64,000 bases of DNA from Acinetobacter defluvii (GTDB lineage Bacteria; Pseudomonadota; Gammaproteobacteria; Pseudomonadales; Moraxellaceae): assembly GCF_001704615.3 (NCBI RefSeq), contig NZ_CP029397.2:1674001-1738000 (forward strand), written 5' to 3'. Shown one piece after another: positions 56,280-64,000 of this stretch. The position numbers and the translations under genes are program-made. The notes beneath the pieces were generated by a model. The model saw nothing but the letters and a program-made list of their open reading frames with translations, did not search any database and was not told where the DNA came from. Within the stretch, counting starts at the first letter, position 1; every line of letters begins with the position of its first letter.

Positions 56280-57014
56280 TTATGCTGCTGGAATATTTAC
56301 AACATGCCCGTACAAGCCAAGCGTTGGATCTAAACCTTTTTCAGTATGTGAAAGCGCCTGCCCTGAAATTTCATACTGACCTAATTCTTCATGAATTAGG
56401 GGGAATGCTGTTTCAGGTGATTTTTTAGTACGCCACAAATTTACCGCCATGTGACTACCTGTTGCTGTGTTAATACCTTTAAAGAACAACTCATATTCTT
56501 TATTGAAATCACTCGCAATCGTAGTACTGCTGACTGCGCCAGTGGTATAACTCGCTGTTACAGGCTCTGCAATTACTTCATGAAAAATCACAGTACCAAA
56601 CACTGCATCAAGCGTGTATTTACTTTCGTCTACAGGTGTAGCACCTGCATTAAAAGTAACATTAGTCAGCGCATAACCATTAAGTTTGATTTCCTGCCCA
56701 GCTTTCACAGTACCCAATGCCTGATCTACTACTGGGGCACTTGCAACCTCAGTAGTCATGCCCGATAAGATGTACTTCAAATTCTCAGCATCAACTTCTT
56801 CAAGCTGACCTGAGAAATTTACACCTGTTGTCTTTGTCAACACAAAGTCCGTTGTGCGTTGCCCAGATGTGCTTTCCTGATGTTCTACTTGATCTGTGGT
56901 GATTTCAAGTTCAAATTCAGGAACGTTACCAATGTGGCGCATTACACCTGCAACACCGTTCACGATTTCAGATAAATAAAATTTACCCTGCAACGAAATG
57001 TAGTTTTTAGCCAT
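56280..57014 (-). CDS. Major tail tube protein
   Basis: This is a 244-aa protein starting MAKNYISLQGKFYLSEIVNGV. The pattern FELEITTDQVEHQESTSGQRTTDF is that of siphovirus tail tube subunits, as is the C-terminal NLWRTKKSPETAFPLIHEELGQYEISGQAL. A central insert at about residues 100-160 (VKAGQEIKLNGYALTNVTFN) resembles an added surface beta domain. Its start overlaps the end of the small 57-aa gene. It is the fourth-to-last head-tail joining step in the gene order. Confidence 0.82.
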   Translation of the reverse strand: MAKNYISLQGKFYLSEIVNGVAGVMRHIGNVPEFELEITTDQVEHQESTSGQRTTDFVLTKTTGVNFSGQLEEVDAENLKYILSGMTTEVASAPVVDQALGTVKAGQEIKLNGYALTNVTFNAGATPVDESKYTLDAVFGTVIFHEVIAEPVTASYTTGAVSSTTIASDFNKEYELFFKGINTATGSHMAVNLWRTKKSPETAFPLIHEELGQYEISGQALSHTEKGLDPTLGLYGHVVNIPAA

Positions 57015-57180
57015 TTGTTTTACCTACCTCTTTAGCGAGTTTTACTGTTGCAGATGTTTTTACTTCTTCAATGATTTTATCTGCTACTAATTTTTTGATC
57101 TGCTCATCTGAGAGACCACCCACGATCTCGCCTTTTTCAAAGCGACCGACTGGCTTTAAAGCCTTGTATTGCTTATCCAT
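57007..57180 (-). CDS. Small phage protein, paralogous to part of the 94-aa head protein
   Basis: This is a 57-aa protein from the ATG at 57180 (MDKQYKALKPVGRFEKGEIV) to a stop that overlaps the tail tube start by 8 bp. The segment GRFEKGEIVGGLSDEQIKKL is clearly related to GHFMPGDEIKGLSDERIQAL in the 94-aa protein at 58617-58901. The tight coupling to the tail tube gene supports a real gene. Function is unknown, possibly a head-tail joining or assembly factor. Confidence 0.7.
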   Translation of the reverse strand: MDKQYKALKPVGRFEKGEIVGGLSDEQIKKLVADKIIEEVKTSATVKLAKEVGKTNG

Positions 57181-57188
57181 AATTTTCC

Positions 57189-57620
57189 TTAAACAATAAA
57201 TTTAGACTCAAAAACAAGCGTGATATACACACATGTTGCTGAATAATCTTCTTCAATAGCAATCAGATTCAAAGGTCGAATGCTCGACTTAGGTTGCCAA
57301 CCCGACAATAGCTTTAATGCTTTTGTTGTAAGCTGCCCCACGCTTTCAAGCACCGCTGAACCATCCAATAATTGAGATGCAGCATGACGTTCACTAATCG
57401 TGACTTCCCACTGCTGATTCAGCATATTTGCTGATGATTTACCTGCATCATCAGTTTTACGTACACGACGATAGTAAACTTGGGCGTTAGGAGTCACTTG
57501 AGACAACTCTGTCACTTGCGCTGAATTTGCAGGTGTGTAGATCTTTTTAAAATCAACAATCTCAGCTAATTTCTCAGCAATTTCACTGCGTACAGCAAAA
57601 AAGTTATTTTCTTCTGTCAT
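57189..57620 (-). CDS. Phage tail terminator-like protein (Mu gp37/DUF1834-like position)
   Basis: This is a 143-aa protein (MTEENNFFAVRSEIAEKLAEI; later AQVYYRRVRKTDDAGKSSAN and YSATCVYITLVFESKFI). It overlaps the preceding virion morphogenesis gene by 17 bp. In this gene order, the protein between the gpG-like protein and the tail tube is usually the tail terminator. The fold pattern (helix, then beta strands) fits, but no decisive motif is visible. Confidence 0.6.
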   Translation of the reverse strand: MTEENNFFAVRSEIAEKLAEIVDFKKIYTPANSAQVTELSQVTPNAQVYYRRVRKTDDAGKSSANMLNQQWEVTISERHAASQLLDGSAVLESVGQLTTKALKLLSGWQPKSSIRPLNLIAIEEDYSATCVYITLVFESKFIV

Positions 57621-58161
57621 TTATTAAGTGCTCCTGAATTATGCCCAACACTTCTAGCTCATCACTTTCTGTTAAACCCAGCCATGGACGACGCGGCATA
57701 TTAACTTTGTATGCTTTACCCATTACTTCCTGCATAAAGTTAGAGCGTGCTTTGCTTACAAACTTATTACCTACCAAACCTGTGCGCTGATCTTGTCTAA
57801 AGTACATACGGCGCATACGTGCAGCATAGTGAATCTCACCACCGAAATGATGAATTGCTCCATACTCAACATTTGTACCAACCTCAACACCAGTTGCTGT
57901 AACATTGTGAGTAATGGAATCTATTAAGCGCGATGTATTACGTAAGGTTGTCCCGCCTTGTCGCTTTACTCGCCCTGAGATACGCCACTTCCCTTCAAGC
58001 CCCTCACCCTTAAACCATCTGCTACGAATATTGCTGACAATCGAATGACCGATCGCATCGAATAGTTCAGGTTTTTGTTGATCAAAAGCAGCTAGGTGAT
58101 TGAGTGTTTGCATTAATGCAGATTGAACATCTGCATCAATCGTAATACCAATACCCGACAT
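57604..58161 (-). CDS. Phage virion morphogenesis protein (Mu gpG/tail completion type)
   Basis: This is a 185-aa protein. Family features are LFDAIGHSIVSNIRSRWFKGEG, GGTTLRNTSRLIDSITHNV, VEVGTNVEYGAIHHFGGEIH and PRRPWLGLTESDELEVLGII. These match the Phage_tail_S/virion morphogenesis family of Mu gpG and P2 gpS. It completes the tail or the head-tail joint. It overlaps the next gene by 17 bp. Confidence 0.88.
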   Translation of the reverse strand: MSGIGITIDADVQSALMQTLNHLAAFDQQKPELFDAIGHSIVSNIRSRWFKGEGLEGKWRISGRVKRQGGTTLRNTSRLIDSITHNVTATGVEVGTNVEYGAIHHFGGEIHYAARMRRMYFRQDQRTGLVGNKFVSKARSNFMQEVMGKAYKVNMPRRPWLGLTESDELEVLGIIQEHLINDRRK

Positions 58162-58168
58162 AAATACC

Positions 58169-58609
58169 TCACTTGACGCTTGGCATCATGTCCAACACCA
58201 CATCACCAAACACACCACCACGATAAGTGCTGCCGATCGGCATCGTTGTTGGCGAGTTGATAGGTTTTTCCTCAGTCACTTCATTTTGAGTATTGAGAAT
58301 GTTCAAAACAGCCTTTCCATCGGCAATACGTTTTAAAAAATCAATCTCAGCTTTATAGCGATTTTCAATTTCTTCAGTTGGTCGCTGAAAATAAAGTCGG
58401 TAACGCGCAATATTGCACGCTATTCGTTTCAGGGTACTTGGTGTTTCAGGCAAGGGGAGCTTGTAACGCACAGCAATATAGCTATCAATTTCTTCAGATG
58501 CATCTTGTAGAGCTTCTTCGATTGAATTACTAACCGTTTGCATTATTTCTAATTGCTGCATTTCCCCTTCCCCGAAACGTGTTTCTAAATCATTTCGGGT
58601 GGCGTACAT
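58169..58609 (-). CDS. Mu gp36-like head-tail connector (DUF1320)
   Basis: This is a 146-aa protein. It begins MYATRNDLETRFGEGEMQQL and continues ALQDASEEIDSYIAVRYKLPLPETPSTLKRIACNIARYRLY, the signature of the DUF1320/gp36 family. Members act as head completion or neck proteins. It lies 8 bp downstream of the 94-aa gene in the head-tail operon. Confidence 0.88.
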   Translation of the reverse strand: MYATRNDLETRFGEGEMQQLEIMQTVSNSIEEALQDASEEIDSYIAVRYKLPLPETPSTLKRIACNIARYRLYFQRPTEEIENRYKAEIDFLKRIADGKAVLNILNTQNEVTEEKPINSPTTMPIGSTYRGGVFGDVVLDMMPSVK

Positions 58610-58616
58610 AGATCAC

Positions 58617-58901
58617 CTATTTTTCAGGCGCTACTGTCTTTTTAATTTCAGCAGCGAGTTTCTTTTCAGATGCAGCAAGCGACTTTTCAAGTTCTGTCAC
58701 TTTGGCTTTTAGCTCAACATTCTCAGCGGTTAAACTCGCTAACTGAGCTGTTGCACCATCATTATTTTCGAGTTCTGGCTCTTTCGGCTCTGCGATAGCA
58801 CCAGATACTAAAAGGGCTTGAATGCGTTCATCACTCAAGCCCTTAATTTCATCACCCGGCATAAAATGCCCGATGGATTGTTGCGCAATATACTTTGACA
58901 T
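58617..58901 (-). CDS. Small phage head protein with a coiled-coil tail
   Basis: This is a 94-aa protein. The N-terminal domain MSKYIAQQSIGHFMPGDEIK continues GLSDERIQALLVSGAIAEPK, and the C-terminal half is a charged coiled coil (ASLTAENVELKAKVTELEKS). The N-terminal domain is shared with the 57-aa protein at 57007-57180. It lies between the major capsid and gp36-like genes, so a role in capsid or neck assembly is likely; none is known to me. Confidence 0.65.
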   Translation of the reverse strand: MSKYIAQQSIGHFMPGDEIKGLSDERIQALLVSGAIAEPKEPELENNDGATAQLASLTAENVELKAKVTELEKSLAASEKKLAAEIKKTVAPEK

Positions 58902-58910
58902 TTTTACTCC

Positions 58911-59987
58911 TTATACAATAAAGCCTGTACCACCACACATGCCATTTTTATTTGATGGCACGGCAAGTGGAGCAGATTCGGTCATTAAGAAAATACCGCT
59001 TGGATCTTCGTTATACCATTGACGGTCAAAATATTTCTGTACAGCGCCATTTGCTAATGTGTTTTTAATTTTGCACTGAGCAATAGAACCATTTAGATCA
59101 GAGATAGCGCCAAAATAATCATCAGGAATAAAGCGCTTAACACCAGATTTCAGGCGATAAGTACCGTCATAAACCCAAAGCTCTTTATCATCCAAGTAGC
59201 CTTTAAAAGAGGCATCTTCCTGAACATTTAGACTAGGTTTGTATGGCACAGCAATACCCGCATAAGGCTTAATGAAGCGCTCTTTAAACTCTTCATTTGC
59301 AAATAATGCAGCCCAAACTTTGCCCGACATCAAATAAGCTTTCGAGCTTCCACCATTTGCATCAAGTAGTCGCTTTTCGATCAACTCTAAATCTGAAACT
59401 GGTTTTGCACCAGGTTGGTTCCATGGGGTTGCAGGTGTAAATGTCAAAGATGCGTCACGCTCATAATCAACCATGTTGTACTCATAATCATCTGACTGAA
59501 GCAGATACTTACCATTTAATAATAACTCTGTCGCCATCAGTAAAATTGAGTTATCAATCGCATCATGGTTGCGCTTCATTACCGCAATTTGAGCAATGAT
59601 CATTTTCTCTTGATCAGATAATTTTTGACTACCTGTTGAGATAATACCTGCAGTACGCAAACGCTCCATTAAGGCTTCATCAAATGACGTTGCAGCAGTA
59701 ACCATATTTTTAGGTTTGTAGTATGCAGGTTTAACAAAATCAACTTTTGCAGCGCGTTTAGTGTCAAATGGTTTACCAGGTTGATGTGGTGAAACCAATG
59801 GAGCAAGATCGTGGACCGTATTAAGTTCAGCTAGTGGAACCTCGTCACGATCAAATGCAGGGCGATTTGGATAAAACTTTTCTAAAATCCAAGTGCTCAT
59901 TGGTTTGTAGTTTGAGTGGATCAGCGCCAACTCGCCTACGTCGAGTAATTCGAGTGGTGCACCATCGATAATAAATGATTGAGCCAT
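58911..59987 (-). CDS. Major capsid protein (lambda gpE family)
   Basis: This is a 358-aa protein of the HK97 fold, gpE type. The family features are the N-terminal LYPNRP-like KFYPNRPAFDRDEVPLAELN, the region PYYKPKNMVTAATSFDEALMERL, DYERDASLTF and the C-terminal RQWYNEDPSGIFLMTESAPLAVP. It lies just after the decoration protein, the lambda D-E order. Length is close to lambda gpE (341 aa). Confidence 0.9.
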   Translation of the reverse strand: MAQSFIIDGAPLELLDVGELALIHSNYKPMSTWILEKFYPNRPAFDRDEVPLAELNTVHDLAPLVSPHQPGKPFDTKRAAKVDFVKPAYYKPKNMVTAATSFDEALMERLRTAGIISTGSQKLSDQEKMIIAQIAVMKRNHDAIDNSILLMATELLLNGKYLLQSDDYEYNMVDYERDASLTFTPATPWNQPGAKPVSDLELIEKRLLDANGGSSKAYLMSGKVWAALFANEEFKERFIKPYAGIAVPYKPSLNVQEDASFKGYLDDKELWVYDGTYRLKSGVKRFIPDDYFGAISDLNGSIAQCKIKNTLANGAVQKYFDRQWYNEDPSGIFLMTESAPLAVPSNKNGMCGGTGFIV

Positions 59988-59999
59988 TGATTTAGATCC

Positions 60000-60377
60000 T
60001 TATACTTTTGAAAATTCAATATGGTTTAGGGTTGCTTTGGCGCGTGCTGCATCATATTTGGCAGTATCTAAATACACGCCTGCTAAACAGATCGCTTCAA
60101 TACTGAACACGCCACCAAAATAAATCGGGATTTCTATCCCGTCTGCCGCCATTTTGGTTGCTTGAACAGCTGTTACATCTTGACCGCAAACAACATTCCA
60201 TGTTTTTTCATCAAGTGCATGATCAACTACATTGGTTTCAGACAGCGTTAGCAGATCACCTGCTTTATATGCCTTTGCAGTTGTAACTTTGGCATTCGCA
60301 CGACGTAATTTAGAAACATCCAAATTAAATGGGCGAGTTTCGCGAGTTACTGTGCCTAAATATGTTGTATTACTCAT
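60000..60377 (-). CDS. Head decoration protein (lambda gpD-like)
   Basis: This is a 125-aa protein. The layout (AKVTTAKAYKAGDLLTLSET; VAQKM-like AVQATKMAADGIEIPIYFGG; VYLDTAKYDAARAKATLNHI) is that of capsid stabilising decoration proteins. It directly precedes the major capsid gene with a 12-bp gap. It binds the expanded capsid at threefold sites in the family. Confidence 0.82.
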   Translation of the reverse strand: MSNTTYLGTVTRETRPFNLDVSKLRRANAKVTTAKAYKAGDLLTLSETNVVDHALDEKTWNVVCGQDVTAVQATKMAADGIEIPIYFGGVFSIEAICLAGVYLDTAKYDAARAKATLNHIEFSKV

Positions 60378-60380
60378 GGA

Positions 60381-61337
60381 TTAAGCCCCCTTGTTTTGCG
60401 CTGCAAATGCTTGAGCACCCGCTGTAAATTGGTGTTTATCTTCACCACCCTGTTGCCCGCCACCTTGACCACCTGTTGCCTGATGACTAAATAAATGCGC
60501 CAAATGCGGTGGCACTGCATTGTTTTGTTGTGGTGTAGGTGCAGGCTGCCCACCTGCAAACTGCTTCATTTGTTGCGACATGAATGCAAAAGAAGTGTCA
60601 TCCATATTTGTATAAGATGTTTTTTCTTCTGCGCTAAATTGTTTATTCAATGCAACTTCAAGCGATTGGATGTCCTCTTCACGTTTATCTGTTTTGAACT
60701 TCTGGATATCTTTTTCAAGATTTGTATTTTTCTCTTCTAGCTCTTTAATTCGAGCATTGGCTTGTTCGAGTTCGGTCACGTCTGTGTCCTCTTGATTAAA
60801 ATTAGTTTTAGGGGTGTGACTTGCTGCCACAGCGTTGGTATTGTCATCCGCACCCAAGGCACAGAAAGACACTTCACGAATACGTCCACCACGAAACACA
60901 GTGATTGGGCCTTGGTGGATCTTTCCATTGACTGATACAGATGCACCTGCCTGAATTTCTTCAATGGCTGACGGTTCAATTCGCACAGACATCTGCCACG
61001 GAAATCCATCGTCCGAGTCTTGGGCGACCTGAGTGCCAAACTCATTACTCATCAGATCACCCGAAACGGTTAAACCTGTTTGATGGTCAATAGAGTGTGT
61101 ATTGATTGCCCCTGCACGTTGTCGTGGTGAATGTTCTAACAAGGCAGGAATACGCCCTTTAACCTCCATAGAATCCAAATCAAAAACGACTCGATCCCAA
61201 TACCAATGGTCAGTGATGGGTTCTCCACTATAAGCAACACCCGAGAAAGTTCGTTTTTTCTTACCCTCTTCGGCTTGATTGACATTCAACTGCCCAAGCT
61301 GAAAGCAATATTCACTTTGTTTGTTTACCTCTGACAT
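60381..61337 (-). CDS. Prohead protease fused to a scaffold domain
   Basis: This is 318 aa from the ATG at 61337 (MSEVNKQSEYCFQLGQ), preceded by GGAG at good spacing; an ATG two codons earlier is too close to that site. The N-terminal domain has RIPALLEHSPRQRAGAI (catalytic His, about 69) and DGFPWQMSVRIEP (Ser), followed by REVSFCALGADDNT. From residue 185 a coiled coil (LEQANARIKELEEKNTNLEK) and a Gly/Gln-rich tail act as scaffold. The fused arrangement corresponds to Mu gpI/Z. It is required for procapsid assembly. Confidence 0.85.
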   Translation of the reverse strand: MSEVNKQSEYCFQLGQLNVNQAEEGKKKRTFSGVAYSGEPITDHWYWDRVVFDLDSMEVKGRIPALLEHSPRQRAGAINTHSIDHQTGLTVSGDLMSNEFGTQVAQDSDDGFPWQMSVRIEPSAIEEIQAGASVSVNGKIHQGPITVFRGGRIREVSFCALGADDNTNAVAASHTPKTNFNQEDTDVTELEQANARIKELEEKNTNLEKDIQKFKTDKREEDIQSLEVALNKQFSAEEKTSYTNMDDTSFAFMSQQMKQFAGGQPAPTPQQNNAVPPHLAHLFSHQATGGQGGGQQGGEDKHQFTAGAQAFAAQNKGA

Positions 61338-61353
61338 TTTCATGCTCCATAAA

Positions 61354-61377
61354 AAAACCACCTGAGAAGGTGGTCTT
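61354..61377 (-). terminator. Hairpin between the 124-aa gene and the protease gene
   Basis: GACCACCT and AGGTGGTT pair around a 4-nt loop and are followed by TTTTTTATGG on the minus strand. It would separate the small upstream gene from the head operon. Confidence 0.75.
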
Positions 61378-61391
61378 GAATGATTGTGTTT

Positions 61392-61766
61392 TTAAATACT
61401 TCGAATTAATGCCAAGAGTTTTTCTTTAGTTTCTTTGGTGTGTTCATGGAACACCGAATTCTCTCTTTTAAGAATAGAAGCCAATGTATCAATAATTCGT
61501 AACTTCTCTTCTAGTGAGTAGTTGAATTTTAAGTCAGCATACTTGGTTGCCTCATTACCTAGCGCTCGACTTCCGTTTGATACATCTGGATCTACCGCTA
61601 AGGCATTCGAACCATTATCGATGCTTAAAGCCCCCGTCAAGAACAAGCGGATCTCTTGCTCCTCCTTAGCCGTCTCAACTGTAATAGTTCGTATAAATTT
61701 GGGAAGCTCCACACCTTCTTTCACTTCAATATGAGGTACCACACAATCAATTCCAGAAACGCGCAT
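61392..61766 (-). CDS. Small protein inserted in the head module, unknown function
   Basis: This is a 124-aa protein. The N-terminus is beta-like (VVPHIEVKEGVELPKFIRTI), the middle is Asn/Ala/Ser-rich (ALSIDNGSNALAVDPDVSNG), and the C-terminus is helical and basic (EEKLRIIDTLASILKREN). It is bounded by hairpins on both sides. It does not resemble any head protein I know and looks like an inserted accessory gene. Confidence 0.55.
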   Translation of the reverse strand: MRVSGIDCVVPHIEVKEGVELPKFIRTITVETAKEEQEIRLFLTGALSIDNGSNALAVDPDVSNGSRALGNEATKYADLKFNYSLEEKLRIIDTLASILKRENSVFHEHTKETKEKLLALIRSI

Positions 61767-61785
61767 ATATTTATTCCTCTGTTAA

Positions 61786-61811
61786 TAAAAAACCGCCCTT
61801 TAAGGCGGCTA
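61786..61811 (-). terminator. Hairpin after the 80-aa gene
   Basis: AGCCGCCTT and AAGGGCGGTT pair with one bulge, followed by TTTTTTATTAAC on the minus strand. Confidence 0.75.
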
Positions 61812-61827
61812 TCTTATTTTCATTACT

Positions 61828-62070
61828 TTATGTTCGAGTTACTTTTACAATATCAAACGCGTCGTGAATGCCTGTTTCAGCAAAACAGTGACTATCTGTT
61901 TGAGTGCCATCCCAATTAAAACTCAACCCCCAATAACCCGAATGACACTTAAAACTAAGTAATACCCCTTGTTCTGATTCGCGCTCCACTTGATCAACTT
62001 CAATAGGATTTGTCATAAGATCAAATTCAACCAAATCACCAGCTTTAATGCCTTTTAAAAGATTTTCCAT
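61828..62070 (-). CDS. Small protein inserted in the head module, unknown function
   Basis: This is an 80-aa acidic, beta-rich protein starting MENLLKGIKAGDLVEFDLMT, then LLSFKCHSGYWGLSFNWDGT. It starts one base after the MuF-like gene stop and ends at a terminator. The look is of a small SH3-like or barrel protein. No family is recognised. Confidence 0.55.
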   Translation of the reverse strand: MENLLKGIKAGDLVEFDLMTNPIEVDQVERESEQGVLLSFKCHSGYWGLSFNWDGTQTDSHCFAETGIHDAFDIVKVTRT

Positions 62071-62071
62071 T

Positions 62072-63274
62072 TTACCCCTCCAACACTTTGACTGTATAAA
62101 TCATCTGCCCATCCTTAGTTTCAATCGAAACTACTTCAAATACAAAACCAAGCTCAAATAAAACACCTTGCCCAGCGTTCAACTTTTCAAGATCAATCCC
62201 AAGACCTTTGGCATTTTCAACTTGAATCATCACATCTGACTGACCTAACAAAAGTAATGGCGCGTTTAGAGTGATAGTCTTACCAACTTCAAGAGATGCC
62301 GCATAAGCAAGTGTTGTTGAGCCTACTATTGTATTCGCTGTATTCACGGATATTGCTTGAATTTTTGCCATGTCCTCTTTTACCCAACGCTTAAGTACAT
62401 CATCGGCAAGGCTGATTGATGGCTGAGCTAAATAAGCAGTTAAAGCAACATCATTACTTTGCACATAATCAATCAATGTTTTAATAGCACTTGGTCTAAT
62501 AGATGGATCTAGCGGAATAACAGTATTTGCAATTGTGTCAAATAAATCTCGACTTGATGGGCTCATTGGCGCAAAAAGACTATTTAACTTTTTAGATGCA
62601 GTCCATTCTGCCTTTATTGCTTGTTTTTGACTGAGCAGAAACTCCTGATCTAAAGCTGAAGCATTAATCTTTTTATCAACCAGACTTTCCAACTCGCCAA
62701 ACTGCAATGGATGTGAACTCCAGTCTAAAGCTTCAGCAACTTCAGGCAATTTGTCATCAGGTGTAATTCCATGTTTGAGTGCTTCTGCTTCCGTAAGCGC
62801 TATAACAGTGCAGCGACAACGAAATCCTAATGGTGGATAATGTGTCAGCCAAAATGGATCATCGATATGCCTCACAATTCTATTCAAAGCAAGATGACTT
62901 GGGCGAACTCGACTGTCTTCGATCGCTGAATACATTAAATAAGGACGACTAGACTTATTTCTTTCCTGCTGTATCCAGCGCCCATGTCCGTATGCATTTT
63001 GAATATTAGTTCGAAATACATTATCTAAATAATATCTCGGCAATACAATTTCGGCATCAGCGACAAGTTTCTGAAAATCTTGAAAAGTACCACCATTTGC
63101 CAAAGTTTTATTTAGCGAGTGAATCACTGACTCAACTTGCTCAAGACTCGACAAAAAGCTCACAGTGGTTGCCATTTGTCGCGTCTTAAGATCCATTGAA
63201 TAAAACTCATCAGGCAATACAATGTTTTTACTATGAGCGTAATGAAGCGCTTCAAGAAATGTAACTGGTCGCAT
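62072..63274 (-). CDS. Phage Mu F-like minor head protein
   Basis: This is a 400-aa protein. Residues 1-190 match the MuF head morphogenesis domain (AYGHGRWIQQERNKSSRPYLMYSAIEDSRVRPSHLALNRIV, then GFRCRCTVIALTEAEALKHG). The C-terminal 200 residues are an extension, including a beta-rich end (TIVGSTTLAYAASLEVGKTI; VLFELGFVFEVVSIETKDGQ). MuF proteins act near the portal and may be ejected; they often carry C-terminal cargo domains. It starts on the last base of the portal gene. Confidence 0.85.
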   Translation of the reverse strand: MRPVTFLEALHYAHSKNIVLPDEFYSMDLKTRQMATTVSFLSSLEQVESVIHSLNKTLANGGTFQDFQKLVADAEIVLPRYYLDNVFRTNIQNAYGHGRWIQQERNKSSRPYLMYSAIEDSRVRPSHLALNRIVRHIDDPFWLTHYPPLGFRCRCTVIALTEAEALKHGITPDDKLPEVAEALDWSSHPLQFGELESLVDKKINASALDQEFLLSQKQAIKAEWTASKKLNSLFAPMSPSSRDLFDTIANTVIPLDPSIRPSAIKTLIDYVQSNDVALTAYLAQPSISLADDVLKRWVKEDMAKIQAISVNTANTIVGSTTLAYAASLEVGKTITLNAPLLLLGQSDVMIQVENAKGLGIDLEKLNAGQGVLFELGFVFEVVSIETKDGQMIYTVKVLEG

Positions 63275-64000
63275 TATTCCTCACTCGCTGTTGCATACCC
63301 TAAAATATCAGCAGCATATAAGGCTTGATCCAAGGCAGTTGTGAACTGAGTGCGTGTTGCACTAGGAATCAACTGCGTTAAGTTAAATATCAGGCTTTCT
63401 GGATTATTTGACTCGGCAGCAAGCTGCTTAATCTGTTCATTACTTAAAAGCTGTAAATCACCTTGACCGTCCGTTAATTCTTCAACTTCTTGTTGCTGTG
63501 GGGATGTATTCTGTGAACTCGCTTTAAAACTAAAAACTCGCTTTGGTAGCGCGTTAAATTGGGTATTCGACACCTCAGTCTCTGCAACATCCCCTTCTTG
63601 TAAGCCATATTCACGCTTAAAGTACTGAGGTGTGAGATTTGCTCCAGCATCCTTTAAATGTGCATCACGCTCAGCTTGATCCTTATTAAGAGGCTTAGGT
63701 TTTTCACCTATCATCACCTTATGCTCTTTCCAATTGTTTAATTTGCACAATGCATTAACGACTGCTTGAAGTGTAGGTGTGACTAAGCGAATATCTGATT
63801 TCAATTTATCAAGACGTACATTTTCGTGTACTTGACCTAAAGCATTACTACCACCACGATCATTCCCACTCGTGAGTGTTTGACCTAACACAACTTTTTG
63901 AATTTGACGAAGCAACTGATTATTAAAAGATTCAAAAGCAGCACCTGCAGATCCACTGGTGCCAGAAGTTGAAAGCATCTGTACATCATCTTGACCATCA
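63274..64000 (-). CDS. Phage portal protein, DUF935 (Mu gp29) family, C-terminal part
   Basis: This frame is open to the right edge, so only the C-terminal 240 or so residues are seen. The sequence FNNQLLRQIQKVVLGQTLTSGNDRGGSNALGQVHENVRLDKLKSDIRLV matches DUF935 portal proteins of Mu-like phages. An extra C-terminal part (FKASSQNTSPQQQEVEELTD; SLIFNLTQLIPSATRTQFTT) follows. The portal is the dodecameric ring that translocates DNA. It is directly coupled to the MuF-like gene. Confidence 0.87.
   Translation of the reverse strand, partial: DGQDDVQMLSTSGTSGSAGAAFESFNNQLLRQIQKVVLGQTLTSGNDRGGSNALGQVHENVRLDKLKSDIRLVTPTLQAVVNALCKLNNWKEHKVMIGEKPKPLNKDQAERDAHLKDAGANLTPQYFKREYGLQEGDVAETEVSNTQFNALPKRVFSFKASSQNTSPQQQEVEELTDGQGDLQLLSNEQIKQLAAESNNPESLIFNLTQLIPSATRTQFTTALDQALYAADILGYATASEE

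Overview
This looks like a chromosomal window from an Acinetobacter species. The DNA is AT-rich, with mostly A/T-ending codons. Genus-typical markers include the start of an AlkM-type alkane hydroxylase beside an AraC-type regulator, a UmuDAb-like S24 protein with a long N-terminus, the eno-kdsA-pyrG and ftsB-ispD blocks, tusDCBE, and a type I-F CRISPR repeat. Species cannot be assigned from the sequence alone.

Positions 1-37,200 are mostly ordinary core genome. They hold the alkane hydroxylase start and its regulator, a lipoprotein, the AzlCD exporter, a DA1-like zinc peptidase and rodA. An ftsB-ispD pair and the eno/kdsA/pyrG cluster follow. After these come a broken IS630 element, tusD-C-B-E, a decayed HxlR regulator and a umuD-like gene with a candidate self-operator. 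Next are an ABC exporter with a MaoC enzyme, an AraC regulator, gcvH, an MFS transporter, ybaK and tkt. The last core stretch holds ynfA, clpS-clpA, argC, metK, an intact IS4-type element that seems to sit inside the metK terminator, ydhR, a LysE exporter and a YetF/DUF421 membrane protein.

Positions 37,218-39,761 hold a type I-F CRISPR array, transcribed on the minus strand from an AT-rich leader on the right. Its oldest, leader-distal spacer is split by a complete 1,910-bp ISL3-family element (37257-39166). The element has 24-bp imperfect terminal repeats and a perfect 8-bp target duplication. Removing the element and one duplication copy restores exactly one 32-bp spacer, so the ancestral array had 9 repeats and 8 spacers. 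The element carries an unidentified passenger gene overlapping the transposase gene. No cas gene is visible in the window.

Positions 39,762-64,000 are the late half of a prophage, read entirely on the minus strand and running off the right edge. In transcription order it has a Mu-type portal (DUF935, partial) and MuF head protein, two small extra genes, a fused protease-scaffold, a lambda-type decoration protein and major capsid, and connector and tail-completion proteins. Then come the tail tube, a probable tail chaperone, a block of small terminator-flanked accessory genes (periplasmic protein, PH-domain membrane protein, Rha), the tape measure, distal tail proteins, a holin, and an amidase fused to a holin-like membrane segment. 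The prophage ends within about 200 bp of the CRISPR leader, on the side where I-F cas genes normally lie. It may therefore have separated the array from its cas operon.

The most interesting points are the ISL3 insertion inside a CRISPR spacer with its passenger gene, the prophage against the leader, the membrane-anchored endolysin with a terminator-like hairpin inside its gene, and the terminator-flanked accessory genes in the prophage.
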